Numbered from the stretch's first letter, positions 28,097-36,393 are shown. The stretch: DNA of 64,000 bases from Chlorobium sp. (GCA_005862285.1 SZXW01000003.1:1-64000), one strand, 5' to 3'. Notes: generated from the letters alone by a model not told the origin. A program made the numbers and translations.

Positions 28097-28705
28097 ATGA
28101 AACGATTATTTGATCTTGTTCTTACTATCCCGGGAATTCTTTTTGTTCTGCCATTATTACTGATTCTTGGAATCATGGTTAGGTTATTCCATGGCAGCCC
28201 GATATTTTTTTCGCAAATAAGGCCGGGTCAGAAAGGGCAGCCTTTCCGGATGTTCAAATTCAGAACGATGACGAATGCACGGGATGCTGCCGGTAATCTT
28301 TTACCTGACAAAGACCGTCTGACAACTTTTGGGAGATTTCTCAGAGCAACCAGTCTCGATGAGTTTCCGGAACTCATCAATGTTCTTAAAGGTGAAATGA
28401 GCCTTGTTGGTCCGCGACCGTTGTTAATGGAATACCTGCCGCTTTATTCATCTGAACAGAACCGCCGCCACGAGGTTAAGCCTGGAATGACAGGTTGGGC
28501 ACAGGTGAACGGACGGAATGCCATCAGTTGGGAAGAAAAATTCAAACTGGATGTCTGGTATGTTGATAATCAATCATTGTGGCTGGATATCAGAATACTT
28601 GCCATTACTATGCGTAATGTTTTGTTACGTAAAGGAATAAATCATAACGCAACTGAAACGATGCCTTTTTTTACAGGTACAGGCCCGCTTGATGTTCATG
28701 GTTAG
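28097..28705 (+). CDS. PglC-like initiating phosphoglycosyltransferase
   Basis: A 202-residue small monotopic sugar transferase. One N-terminal re-entrant hydrophobic helix (residues 4-28) is followed by the catalytic core. Core motifs are KGQPFRMFKFRTMTNA, then TSLDEFPELINVLKGEMSLVGPRPLL with the catalytic Asp-Glu pair (SLDEFPE), and PGMTGWAQVNGRNAISWEEKF. It transfers a sugar phosphate to undecaprenyl phosphate to begin the repeat unit. With PglD- and PglE-like genes next to it, the likely donor is UDP-diNAcBac. QuiNAc or FucNAc donors are alternatives. It is separated from the acetyltransferase gene by 6 bases. Confidence 0.9.
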   Translation: MKRLFDLVLTIPGILFVLPLLLILGIMVRLFHGSPIFFSQIRPGQKGQPFRMFKFRTMTNARDAAGNLLPDKDRLTTFGRFLRATSLDEFPELINVLKGEMSLVGPRPLLMEYLPLYSSEQNRRHEVKPGMTGWAQVNGRNAISWEEKFKLDVWYVDNQSLWLDIRILAITMRNVLLRKGINHNATETMPFFTGTGPLDVHG

Positions 28706-28711
28706 AGAATT

Positions 28712-29353
28712 ATGGCGATAGAAAAACTTGCTATTATTGGTGCAAGCGGACATGGGAAGGTTGTTGCCGATGCAGCATTGTGCTCAGGTTGGGATGAAGT
28801 GATTTTTTTTGATGATGCATGGCCGGAGTTATCAAAAGTAGGAATATGGAAGGTTATTGGCAATACCCGGAAGCTTTTGGAACAGGGTGAAAATATTGGA
28901 AAAGTGGTTGTTGCTATTGGTAATAATGCAATACGACTGGAAAAGCAGCAATCATTACAAATAGCAAATATTCCACTTGCAACGATCATTCATCCTTCGG
29001 CAATAATAAGCCCTTTTTCTGAAATCGGTTCAGGGAGTGTTGTATTTGCCGGTGCGGTAATAAACCCATTTGCGCAAATTGGTTCCGGATGCATTATAAA
29101 TACAGGTTCTTCAATCGATCATGATTGTTGGATTGCTGACGGAGTTCATATAAGTCCAGGGGCTCATTTAGGAGGTAATGTTCATGTGGGCAGGGCTACA
29201 TGGTTAGGTATAGGCACCTCAGTTAAACATGGGATTCATATAGGTGAAAATGTCATTGTGGGAGCAGGAGCAGCCGTAGTCAATGATATTGCATCGGGTT
29301 TGACAGTGGTCGGTGTACCTGCACGAGAAATAACTATTAAAATACATGCTTAA
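28712..29353 (+). CDS. PglD-like sugar N-acetyltransferase
   Basis: A 213-residue two-domain protein. The N-terminal Rossmann-like UDP-sugar-binding domain reads KLAIIGASGHGKVVADAA. The C-terminal left-handed beta-helix contains NTGSSIDHDCWIADGVHISP with the catalytic His, and GAAVVNDIASGLTVVGVPAREI. This is the PglD/NeuD family. It would acetylate the 4-amino group of UDP-4-amino-4,6-dideoxy-GlcNAc made by the neighbouring aminotransferase, giving UDP-diNAcBac. It overlaps the aminotransferase gene by 8 bases. Confidence 0.9.
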   Translation: MAIEKLAIIGASGHGKVVADAALCSGWDEVIFFDDAWPELSKVGIWKVIGNTRKLLEQGENIGKVVVAIGNNAIRLEKQQSLQIANIPLATIIHPSAIISPFSEIGSGSVVFAGAVINPFAQIGSGCIINTGSSIDHDCWIADGVHISPGAHLGGNVHVGRATWLGIGTSVKHGIHIGENVIVGAGAAVVNDIASGLTVVGVPAREITIKIHA

Positions 29354-30524
29354 TACCTCATTTCCCCCTTGGCCATCTTATACCAAAGAAGAAGCAGATA
29401 CCGTTTCTCATACAATCCTTTCAAATAAAGTCAATTACTGGACTGGTCAGGAATGCAGGGAATTTGAAACAGAGTTTGCCGCTTGGTCGGAGTGTGAGTA
29501 TGCAATAGCACTTGCAAATGGAACTCTGGCGCTGGAAGTTGCACTGAGGGTTCTGGGGATTGGCGATGGTGACGAAGTTGTCATGACTCCTCGTACATTC
29601 ATTGCATCAGCATCCTGTATTGTGGCAATGGGCGCTGTGCCGGTTTTTGCTGACGTCGATCGCGATACGCAGAATATTACTGCTGCAACCATTTCAGAGG
29701 TTATTACTCCACGAACGAAAGCAGTTATCTGCGTTCATCTCGCCGGAATGCCATGCGATATGGATCCTATAATGCAAATTGCTGCAGATAAGAGTTTGTT
29801 CGTCATTGAGGATTGTGCTCAGGCTCATGGTGCGAAATATAAAGGAAAATCGGTCGGTTCGATTGGTCATATCGGTGCATGGTCATTCTGCCAGGATAAG
29901 ATCATGACTACTGGCGGTGAAGGTGGTATGGTGACGACTAATGATCGTGAGTTATGGTCGAGAATGTGGTCATACAAGGATCACGGGAAATCATGGGATG
30001 CTGTCTATACAAAAGAGCATCCTCCGGGGTTTCGCTGGTTGCATGAATCGTTTGGATCGAATTACCGGATGCTTGAAATACAGGCAGCAATCGGCAGGAT
30101 TCAGCTCAAAAAGATGGCGGAATGGACGAAAATACGACAATCACATGCCCATCGCATTTGGGAAACCGTTCGTCAAATTTCCGGTTTACGAGCACCTGAA
30201 ATTCCTGATTGGGCTGAACACGCAGCTTATAAATGCTATGTGTTTGTTGAGCCTGATCTGCTGAAAGAAGGCTGGAATCGTGATCAGATCATGGCTGAAA
30301 TTAATAAAAAAGGTGTGCCCTGTTACTCTGGTTCATGTTCAGAGATATACCTTGAAAAGGCATTTGAAGGAACCGGATGGCGACCTGAAAAGCGGTTGCC
30401 AGTTGCAAAAGAACTTGGTGAGACAAGTCTGATGTTTCTTGTCCATCCTACGCTCCAGGAAGAACACATTGAAAAAACTTGCAGTGTCCTTTCTGATGTT
30501 ATGAAAGAAGCCATGATTGAGTGA
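29346..30524 (+). CDS. PglE-like DegT/DnrJ/EryC1/StrS aminotransferase
   Basis: A 392-residue PLP-dependent sugar aminotransferase. ALANGTLALEVALRVLGIG is the cofactor phosphate region. VIEDCAQAHGAKYKGKSVGSIG carries the Asp contacting the pyridine. The Schiff-base Lys185 is in SFCQDKIMTTGGEGGM. SNYRMLEIQAAIGRIQL is the usual later motif. It converts the 4-keto sugar from the membrane dehydratase at 1262 into the 4-amino sugar, with glutamate as donor. It is the last gene of the polysaccharide block, and the heptamer arrays and toxin-antitoxin island start immediately after it. Confidence 0.9.
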   Translation: MLNTSFPPWPSYTKEEADTVSHTILSNKVNYWTGQECREFETEFAAWSECEYAIALANGTLALEVALRVLGIGDGDEVVMTPRTFIASASCIVAMGAVPVFADVDRDTQNITAATISEVITPRTKAVICVHLAGMPCDMDPIMQIAADKSLFVIEDCAQAHGAKYKGKSVGSIGHIGAWSFCQDKIMTTGGEGGMVTTNDRELWSRMWSYKDHGKSWDAVYTKEHPPGFRWLHESFGSNYRMLEIQAAIGRIQLKKMAEWTKIRQSHAHRIWETVRQISGLRAPEIPDWAEHAAYKCYVFVEPDLLKEGWNRDQIMAEINKKGVPCYSGSCSEIYLEKAFEGTGWRPEKRLPVAKELGETSLMFLVHPTLQEEHIEKTCSVLSDVMKEAMIE

Positions 30525-30526
30525 TG

Positions 30527-30610
30527 GGATGTTGGAGGTTGGAGGGAAGAAGGACTGAGTGGGTACTGGGTAGTGGGGAATTCAGGACTGAGGGTAATTC
30601 GGTTCAAAGG
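30527..30610. repeat. heptamer repeat array
   Basis: Units GGACTGA, GTGGGTACTGGGTAGTGGGG and a GAATTCAGGACTGAGGG run fill the gap between the aminotransferase and the convergent AbiEii gene. No gene. Confidence 0.7.
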
Positions 30611-30619
30611 ATAACAGCT

Positions 30620-31480
30620 TCATGATATCTTAATCCTTGTTATCAAGGTTGCGAGCTTTTCTGCGAAGAATTGACGGCTCCACAACCTGAGGCTTTGCCG
30701 GAAGGCAGGTGGGAGGAAGGGGGCCACATCCTCTGCGGCTTTCTTCCAGTCGATGGAACCGATTTTGTCGCTCAATGCAGCATTCAGCCAATCATGGTCG
30801 ATGTTCAGGAATTCATCTGACCAGGGGCCGTATTGGTGTAGTGCATTTTCAAGCAGCGGAATGTTTGGAATAACGCCCTGGGATATGTACCAGCCGAAAT
30901 CGAACCAGTCCCGGCCCTTGATGTATGGTCGACATAGCAGCGCATGAATCTTGAGTGAGAAGTTGCTCGACAGCGTCTGGGTGCAGAGCTCGAAGTCGAG
31001 AGGAAAATCAAGATAATGGTACTCAAATTCAGAGCCTTCCGGCGGATCTGTGTCGATTTCGAGTTTGACCTTCAATTTCCGTCTGTTCCGGCTGCCGAAA
31101 AAAGAAAGGTTGAGCTGACTGGCAAAGGAATCATCTTTCAATAAAGCCTGACGGACAGCACGATCCATATTGCCCCGGTCAGCAAGTTCGCAGCGGATGC
31201 CGAATTCAGCCATAACTGCTTCAAGTGTTTCGAAATACGGATTCCACCGTAACTCTTTGTCAGGTATACGCAGAATGAAATCAAGGTCTTCTGAAAATCG
31301 AGGCAATCCGTGAAGGATACGCAGGCAAGTGCCTCCCTGAAAGACCGCGACTTCAAAAAAATCGGCACGCCATAATCCGTAAAGCGCAACTTCCTGCAGG
31401 ATTTCCTTGAGGGCTTGCTCTTCCTGTCCTGCATCAGGGGCGGAATAACTCTCCAGTCGTTTACGCAGAATATCGATCAT
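30620..31480 (-). CDS. AbiEii/AbiGii-type nucleotidyltransferase toxin
   Basis: A 286-residue protein of the type IV AbiE toxin family. The nucleotidyltransferase signature is AVFQGGTCLRILHGLPRFSEDLDFIL (Gly-Gly-Thr followed by Asp-x-Asp). A second acidic region KLKVKLEIDTDPP follows, and then the C-terminal IKGRDWFDFGWYISQG family motif. AbiEii toxins modify target RNA or tRNA by nucleotide transfer and are held in check by AbiEi. The gene overlaps its antitoxin by 4 bases on the minus strand. All active-site residues are visible, so it is probably functional. Confidence 0.9.
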   Translation of the reverse strand: MIDILRKRLESYSAPDAGQEEQALKEILQEVALYGLWRADFFEVAVFQGGTCLRILHGLPRFSEDLDFILRIPDKELRWNPYFETLEAVMAEFGIRCELADRGNMDRAVRQALLKDDSFASQLNLSFFGSRNRRKLKVKLEIDTDPPEGSEFEYHYLDFPLDFELCTQTLSSNFSLKIHALLCRPYIKGRDWFDFGWYISQGVIPNIPLLENALHQYGPWSDEFLNIDHDWLNAALSDKIGSIDWKKAAEDVAPFLPPAFRQSLRLWSRQFFAEKLATLITRIKIS

Positions 31481-32127
31481 CGGGTCAGTTCCTCCTGTAT
31501 GGCCGATATGTTTGTTTCCATGCGTTTATGCTGATAGACCGGGCGTAATCGTTCAAGATCGTTTTTGTCAATGGAGGCGAATTCGTCCTTGTCGATGCGC
31601 ATCCCTTCGATCAGGCTTCCGAGGCCCTGATAATCAAGCTTTCGAAGGCAGAAAATGTCAAGTAACGCCCTTAATGGTTGCGCTATCAGACAACTCTGTC
31701 CGGAATGAGTATTTCGATCGACGCCCTCAAGAAACCAGCCGGTGTTCAACGCTAACGGGTAATAAAGGAATTGACCGAATTTCGGAATGTCGAGAATCCG
31801 TTGTCGCCGATCCGGTGTGACAGACATCGTGACTGGTGTCGATTCCGGAATCCATCCATGATAGCTGAGCGCTGTTTCGAAAGAGATGTATGATCCGGGC
31901 AACAGTGCCTGTGCAAGCACAAAGGGATGTACATTGCCTTGCTTCACCGTCGATGTGAGCAGGTAACGGCCGCGTCGCAGGCGTATCAGGTCTCCTCGAT
32001 GCAAAGCACGGTTTACCAGGTTATAACGGCGTTGCGGAGTGCCGTTGAGCAGGCGGGACAATTGCGCTTCTGTGATAACGCGCTCACCCAACCCGGCGTT
32101 GGTAATATGTTTCGTCAATGTTCCCAT
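31477..32127 (-). CDS. AbiEi-type antitoxin/transcriptional repressor
   Basis: About 216 residues from the ATG at 32127; the frame is open to an ATG at 32166. The N-terminal winged helix-turn-helix reads ITEAQLSRLLNGTPQRRYNLVNRALHRGDLIRLRRGRYLL. The core YISFETALSYHGWIPES is the typical AbiEi stretch. The protein should repress its own promoter and neutralise the AbiEii toxin. An inverted repeat ACTTTC/GAAAGT sits at 32139-32157. If that is the operator, the start is more likely 32127 than 32166. Upstream is a long heptamer array. Confidence 0.88.
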   Translation of the reverse strand: MGTLTKHITNAGLGERVITEAQLSRLLNGTPQRRYNLVNRALHRGDLIRLRRGRYLLTSTVKQGNVHPFVLAQALLPGSYISFETALSYHGWIPESTPVTMSVTPDRRQRILDIPKFGQFLYYPLALNTGWFLEGVDRNTHSGQSCLIAQPLRALLDIFCLRKLDYQGLGSLIEGMRIDKDEFASIDKNDLERLRPVYQHKRMETNISAIQEELTR

Positions 32128-32138
32128 TAATGTAAGAT

Positions 32139-32157
32139 ACTTTCGATATATGAAAGT
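32139..32157 (-). promoter_or_regulatory. candidate AbiEi operator
   Basis: Inverted repeat with 6-bp arms ACTTTC and GAAAGT around GATATAT, just upstream of the preferred abiEi start. AbiEi proteins are known to bind inverted repeats in their promoter; binding here is inferred. Confidence 0.4.
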
Positions 32158-32166
32158 AACAAACAT

Positions 32167-32435
32167 TTGTTGGTTGGGAATGGGGAAGCTGGACTGAGTG
32201 CTGAGGACTGGGGAGTGGGTAATGGGTAATGGGGAGTGGGGAATTCAGGACTGAGTGCTGAGGACTGAGGACTGAGGACTGAGGAATGGGGAGTGGGGAA
32301 TTCAGGACTGAGGACTGAGGGAAGAGTGGGAATTGGGATGTTGGAAGCGTTAGGTGCTATGTGTTAGGTGGTAAACTCTGCATTTTCCTTTTTCCCAAAT
32401 TCCACGTTCCAACCCTGGAACAGCACCGTAACTGA
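32167..32435. repeat. heptamer repeat array
   Basis: A long run of GGACTGA, GTGCTGA, GGGTAAT and GGGGAGT units, with GGGGAATTCAGGACTGAG repeated three times. It separates the AbiE module from mqsA. No gene is seen. Confidence 0.85.
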
Positions 32436-32846
32436 TTACATTTGTTGTATTTCTTTTAAAAGATCAGGGTGCCGGTCAATGAGTTTCAGTAATTTAAGCA
32501 CAGGTGCAGGTGGTTTGGATTCTCCGCGCTCATATCTGGAAAACGCGATTTTTCCGATACCGAACGATAATGCGAGCTGTGCCTGAGTGAGGTTCAGTTT
32601 TCTTCGGATGCGCCGGATGTCTGCTGAAGCGTCTCCCTTGATAGCTCTTACCAGTCCTTCCTGAGCTTCCGTATAGCGACGGTAGCTTACTTCATCCCAT
32701 ATTCCTTCACCGCACTCCGGGCAGAATTTGCCGTGCATGTCATGCAAGGTCATGGATTTGCCGCCATACGTGAGTGTTTCCTCCTGAACCTTGTCGATCA
32801 AGCCGTTATGACCGCAGGAAGGACATTTATCTGTATTTGTGATCAT
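32436..32846 (-). CDS. mqsA: MqsA-like antitoxin (zinc finger plus helix-turn-helix)
   Basis: A 136-residue protein. The N-terminal zinc site is formed by two Cys pairs: CPSCG near residue 8 and FCPECGEG near residue 41. The C-terminal Xre-like HTH reads KLNLTQAQLALSFGIGKIAFSRYERGESKPP. This two-domain plan is that of MqsA (YgiT). It lies downstream of mqsR on the same strand. The 108-bp gap between toxin and antitoxin contains a strong hairpin. It should repress the operon and inhibit MqsR. Confidence 0.9.
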   Translation of the reverse strand: MITNTDKCPSCGHNGLIDKVQEETLTYGGKSMTLHDMHGKFCPECGEGIWDEVSYRRYTEAQEGLVRAIKGDASADIRRIRRKLNLTQAQLALSFGIGKIAFSRYERGESKPPAPVLKLLKLIDRHPDLLKEIQQM

Positions 32847-32915
32847 AGTTCTATGAAAAATTGAATCAAAGAAAACCGGTTATCTGATCAGCCTTAGATT
32901 CTATTATGAGAGAAC

Positions 32916-32955
32916 AGACGATCTTCAGGTATTGCTCTGTACCTGAAGATCGTCT
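32916..32955 (-). promoter_or_regulatory. perfect 16-bp hairpin between mqsR and mqsA
   Basis: Arms AGACGATCTTCAGGTA (32916-32931) and its exact reverse complement (32940-32955), with an 8-base loop. It overlaps the first base of the mqsR stop codon. In the transcript there is no U-run after it, so it is not a standard terminator. It could be a processing or stabilising structure, or limit read-through into the antitoxin gene. Confidence 0.75.
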
Positions 32956-33263
32956 CATTTTGCTTTGAACTGTATTACGAGTGGTCTTGCATCGTTGAAA
33001 TCTGTTATCTTAATATAAACGGGAATGTTATCCGGTGTTTTGCCTTGATAAACGTCTTGCCAGAGTCTATGGTCAGAATGAGTGGTCATTGATTTGTAAA
33101 AATCATCTCTTGTCAGTTTCAGAACCACTTCCCGCATCAGGGGTTCGGTTAACCCTAATTCCAAACCGCCTCTTAATGCCGTCATAGTGAACGGTCGTGA
33201 ATTATTGTCCGCAACTGTTTTTTTAATTTTTTCAAGTTTGTAATGCGGGGTTCTTTTTTCCAT
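32955..33263 (-). CDS. mqsR: MqsR-like mRNA interferase toxin
   Basis: A 102-residue protein. The N terminus EKRTPHYKLEKIKKTV and the block LTRDDFYKSMTTHSDHRLWQDVY match MqsR of E. coli almost residue for residue, including the catalytic Lys/Gln region. VYIKITDFNDARPLVIQFK closes the fold. MqsR cleaves mRNA, mainly at GC-containing sites. The toxin precedes the antitoxin, as in E. coli. A 12-bp perfect inverted repeat lies 6 bases upstream of its start. Confidence 0.92.
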   Translation of the reverse strand: MEKRTPHYKLEKIKKTVADNNSRPFTMTALRGGLELGLTEPLMREVVLKLTRDDFYKSMTTHSDHRLWQDVYQGKTPDNIPVYIKITDFNDARPLVIQFKAK

Positions 33264-33268
33264 GAATT

Positions 33269-33309
33269 AATTTTATCATTTTGTTGAATTTAATCATAAT
33301 GATAAAATT
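33269..33309 (-). promoter_or_regulatory. candidate operator/promoter of mqsRA
   Basis: Perfect inverted repeat, arms AATTTTATCATT (33269-33280) and AATGATAAAATT (33298-33309), ending 6 bases from the mqsR start codon. The position suits autoregulation by MqsA. The arms are not the AACCT/AGGTT type known from E. coli, so the binding protein is inferred. Confidence 0.5.
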
Positions 33310-33336
33310 ATTTAAATTGATTTTTTGCTATTCTAT

Positions 33337-33824
33337 TGGGTACTGGGGTCTGGAAAGTGGGGAATTCAGGACTGAGGACTGAGGACTGAGTGGGAAATGG
33401 GGAATTCAGGACTGAGTGCTGAGGACTGGGGACTGGGTAGTGGGGAATTCAGGACTGAGTGCTGAGGACTAAGGACTAAGTGGATACTGGGGAATGGGGA
33501 TTGGGGATTGGGAAGAGCCCCGGAGGGGCGGAAGATTGGTAGCGCGGGGTGAAACCCCGGGTAGGGAATCCCCAAATATCTGGGTTTAGCTCCGGAGGAG
33601 CGACATATCGTTATAAAGGTAAGAGGTGGGAGGGAAGAAGGTCTGGGAGGAATTCTGGGGGATGTCCGTAAATAAGTAAAATAAGAGAATAGGTCCCGGG
33701 TCGTTGGTAATGGGAAGCGGGATGCCGCTCATACGAAGCTAACCCATTATTTTTATAGTCGGGGTTTTACTCTTGGCTACCTATATACCGCCCCTGACGG
33801 GGTTAAAATCAAGTACTACAACAC
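33337..33824. repeat. heptamer arrays plus two copies of the ~100-bp palindromic repeat
   Basis: Heptamers (GGACTGA, GTGCTGA, GGGGATT) run from 33337 to 33512. One full palindromic repeat lies at about 33513-33620 (GAGCCCCGGAGGGGCGG ... CTCCGGAGGAGCG). A divergent copy lies at about 33718-33812 (TAGTCGGGGTTTTACTCT ... CCGCCCCTGACGGGG). From about 33483 this block is repeated almost exactly at 35704. No gene. Confidence 0.85.
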
Positions 33825-34030
33825 TTATAAAATGGGGAGATCATCTTTATTTGATTTAACCATTTGAATGACAAGTTTCATTCCGCAAGCTTTCGCATAC
33901 CTTCGTAGTGTATCAAGCGATGGTGAGTGATTCTTTTTTCCGAGGCTCGATTCGATACGTGCCAGAACCGGCTGCGAAACTCCCATTCGTTTCGCGACCT
34001 CTGTTTGAGTTAGTCCTGCAGCGGTTCGGG
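33483..34030. repeat. 550-bp direct repeat, copy 1
   Basis: Almost identical to 35704-36249. It includes heptamers, two palindromic repeats and the 3' part of the Xre antitoxin gene. The copies are in the same orientation, 2.2 kb apart, and flank one AAA ATPase gene. Confidence 0.9.
33825..34030 (-). pseudogene. truncated Xre antitoxin (duplicate of the HigA-like gene)
   Basis: Only the C-terminal part is present: TAAGLTQTEVAKRMGVSQPV, the rest of the HTH and the end MKLVIQMVKSNKDDLPIL. It equals the intact protein at 36046-36393 except for one Thr/Lys change. At 34030 homology stops, and the open frame continues into repeat sequence up to 34166, giving a meaningless N terminus. No toxin partner accompanies it. 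It is the end of a 550-bp direct duplication. Confidence 0.85.
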
Positions 34031-34094
34031 AAAGAATCTGAGGGACGCACATAAATAAATCAAAAAATAGGTTCTGGGGTACTGGGAAGTGGGA

Positions 34095-34165
34095 AGTGTT
34101 CAGCTCCGTAGGAGCGGCATGTCGGTAGCGCGGAGTGTCAGCCCCGGTGAGTGTGATCCCTGTCA
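34095..34165. repeat. palindromic repeat, short copy
   Basis: GCTCCGTAGGAGCGGCATGTCGG followed by GCGGAGTGTCAGCCCCGG. A member of the same family as the copies at 33513 and 44812 but shortened. Confidence 0.6.
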
Positions 34166-34235
34166 TGAGCGGTTTTTAGCAGGTTGTCCGATGTATGGGA
34201 TATGTCGTTGGTGTCGGGTCACAGGTTCCGGCGTG

Positions 34236-35450
34236 TCAGTAAAGAAAGCCGAAAAGCCAGAGAGGGATGGTGTTTCGGTAACCGATTTCCAGGTCGTCCA
34301 CAACGAGGAAACTCTTTTCGATGCCGCTGATCTGCCGGTATCCCTTGCTTTTACCACCGATCTCAAACGTGTACATGTTGTTGACGAAAAAATCGCCTTT
34401 GGCTGAAACTTCGATCGATGTATCGACAAGGCTTGGGTGCAGGGTGCAGGTGTTACGGATCTGGTTTACAAAAAACAGTTCCCGCAGCGTTCCGGTATTG
34501 ATGTTCTCTGTAATGGCATACATCAGGTTGCTGTTTTCAAGAAATATCTTTTCAGGTTTGCTCATCACTTCATAGCCTCTTCCGTGTGAGCGGACAAGAT
34601 TCAGCAGCCTCGCATTCTGAAGGTTTTCAAGGTACTCGTAGAGGCGAGACCTGGAAATTTCCGTAACTTCTGCCAGTTTGGTGATATTGGGAGTGAACGG
34701 AACAGAAGTTGCAAGCAGGAATAACAGTTTTTTAAGCTTTGAAAGCTGTCGCGTTTCTATGCGGTTTACATAAGGGAGATCGACTTCAAGAATGTGATTG
34801 ATGACCTCGCGTAATCGGAATGGATATGTCCCGCTGCTTTCGAGAAAGAAGGGGTAGTAGCCGTTAATCAGGTAATCACGCAACGACTTGCGTACCGTTA
34901 TCTCCATGCTGATGGTTTCGGCAATCTGCCGGTGGTTTTCGAGAATCGTTTCGAGCGTACAGGCGGGAAAGGCGGTTTCATGGACGAAGTTAATGTACTC
35001 GCGAAGCGAGAGTCCGTGAAGATTGAAGATAATCGCCCTTCTGCTAAGGTCGGCTTTCTGTCTGGAAATCTGCAGAAGACTGGAGCCTGAAAAAACAATA
35101 CGCAGCTTCGGCAGCGAGTCATACATAGATTTGATGTGGAGTGACCAGTCCGGATATTTATGGATTTCATCGAGCAGCAGGAGTTCGCCACCAAGCTCGT
35201 GAAATTCTTTTGCAAGATCAAAAAGGTTGTGCGCAAGAAAGTACGGGCTGTCGACCGAAATATAAAGGGCATTATCCGAATTGCCGTATCGTTCCCGGAC
35301 ATGCTGCAGCATCATGGTGGTTTTGCCGGTACCCCTCGCCCCAAGGATTCCGATGCAGCGTTCATTCCAGTCGATCAGGTCGTAGAGGTACCGTTTTTTC
35401 GTGCTTACTGATGCGATCAGTTTCAACTGCTCTTGCTGAAATCGCTCCAT
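34236..35450 (-). CDS. AAA ATPase with DUF4143-type C terminus
   Basis: A 404-residue protein. Walker A is ILGARGTGKTTMM near residue 34-46. Walker B is ELLLLDEIHKYPDW near 91-104. Sensor LRIVFSGSSLLQI follows. A middle winged-helix part (TKLAEVTEISRSRLYEYLENLQNARLL) and a C-terminal nuclease-like region (FFVNNMYTFEIGGKSKGY) match the AAA_14/DUF4143 family. Function in vivo is not established. Such genes are common in variable regions of bacterial genomes. It is a single gene flanked by the two copies of the 550-bp repeat. The ATG at 35450 fits the family start. Confidence 0.85.
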   Translation of the reverse strand: MERFQQEQLKLIASVSTKKRYLYDLIDWNERCIGILGARGTGKTTMMLQHVRERYGNSDNALYISVDSPYFLAHNLFDLAKEFHELGGELLLLDEIHKYPDWSLHIKSMYDSLPKLRIVFSGSSLLQISRQKADLSRRAIIFNLHGLSLREYINFVHETAFPACTLETILENHRQIAETISMEITVRKSLRDYLINGYYPFFLESSGTYPFRLREVINHILEVDLPYVNRIETRQLSKLKKLLFLLATSVPFTPNITKLAEVTEISRSRLYEYLENLQNARLLNLVRSHGRGYEVMSKPEKIFLENSNLMYAITENINTGTLRELFFVNQIRNTCTLHPSLVDTSIEVSAKGDFFVNNMYTFEIGGKSKGYRQISGIEKSFLVVDDLEIGYRNTIPLWLFGFLY

Positions 35451-36045
35451 GTTTTTTTAACGTAATTTATCTCAGCATTGTAAAGTGTGTTATACAATAA
35501 TAGTAAAATATTGTAATATCTGCGATGCGTTGTTATTATTCGATGTCTATTTTCTAGAATTCTGTAGGTCTACTGGTAGACGTCCGGAAATAAGTAAAAT
35601 AGGAGAATAGGTACTGGGGAATGGGGAATTCAGGACTGAGTGCTGAGGACTGAGTGGGTACTGGGGAGTGGGGAACTCAGGACTGAGTGCTGAGGACTAA
35701 GTGGGTACTGGGGAATGGGGATTGGGGATTGGGAAGAGCCCCGGAGGGGCGGAAGATTGGTAGCGCGGGGTGAAACCCCGGGTAGGGAATCCCCAAATAT
35801 CTGGGTTTAGCTCCGGAGGAGCGACATATCGTTATAAAGGTAAGAGGTGGGAGGGAAGAAGGTCTGGGAGGAATTCTGGGGGATGTCCGTAAATAAGTAA
35901 AATAAGAGAATAGGTCCCGGGTCGTTGGTAATGGGAAGCGGGATGCCGCTCATACGAAGCTAACCCATTATTTTTATAGTCGGGGTTTTACTCTTGGCTA
36001 CCTATATACCGCCCCTGACGGGGTTAAAATCAAGTACTACAACAC
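35451..36045. repeat. AT-rich leader, heptamer array and palindromic repeats
   Basis: 35451-35560 is AT-rich and may hold the promoter of the ATPase gene. Heptamers follow at 35613-35732. Palindromic repeats lie at about 35733-35840 and 35935-36030. Everything from 35704 duplicates 33483-34030. No gene. Confidence 0.8.
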
Positions 36046-36249
36046 TTATAAAATGGGGAGATCATCTTTATTTGATTTAACCATTTGAATGACAAGTTTC
36101 ATTCCGCAAGCTTTCGCATACCTTCGTAGTGTATCAAGCGATGGTGAGTGATTCTTTTTTCCGAGGCTCGATTCGATACGTGCCAGAACCGGCTGCGAAA
36201 CTCCCATTCGTTTCGCGACCTCTTTTTGAGTTAGTCCTGCAGCGGTTCG
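35704..36249. repeat. 550-bp direct repeat, copy 2
   Basis: Same orientation and nearly identical sequence as 33483-34030. Here the antitoxin gene continues intact past 36249, so this is probably the source copy. Confidence 0.9.
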
Positions 36250-36393
36250 TGCTTCCAGCAACGCTGCCAGTGCCACGAATTCGTCTTCGAGAGCATCATA
36301 CACAATCTTGAACTCCCGGTCTGCCGCACATTTTTCAGCGGCTATAGCTCGCGGATTGAAAGGAACCGGATTGTATTGCATCTCTTCATTCAT
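36046..36393 (-). CDS. HigA-like Xre-family antitoxin
   Basis: A 115-residue protein. A helical N-terminal part (AEKCAADREFKIVYDALEDEF, split by the HTH linker) precedes the helix-turn-helix LTQKEVAKRMGVSQPVLARIES near 50-72. The C-terminal end LRRYAKACGMKLVIQM is typical of HigA antitoxins paired with RelE/HigB toxins of the Gp49 type. The toxin gene ends 49 bases upstream on the same strand (toxin first). The last 200 bases are duplicated at 33825-34030. Confidence 0.85.
   Translation of the reverse strand: MNEEMQYNPVPFNPRAIAAEKCAADREFKIVYDALEDEFVALAALLEARTAAGLTQKEVAKRMGVSQPVLARIESSLGKKNHSPSLDTLRRYAKACGMKLVIQMVKSNKDDLPIL

Noticed and set aside
33366-33575. Minus-strand frames translating palindromic and heptamer repeats (also near 39577-39898, 42443-42812, 44738-44973) as proteins
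   Set aside because: They encode the same PGF..PALP and SVLSPQS-like peptides at each repeat copy, with no ribosome binding site and no independent coding signal.
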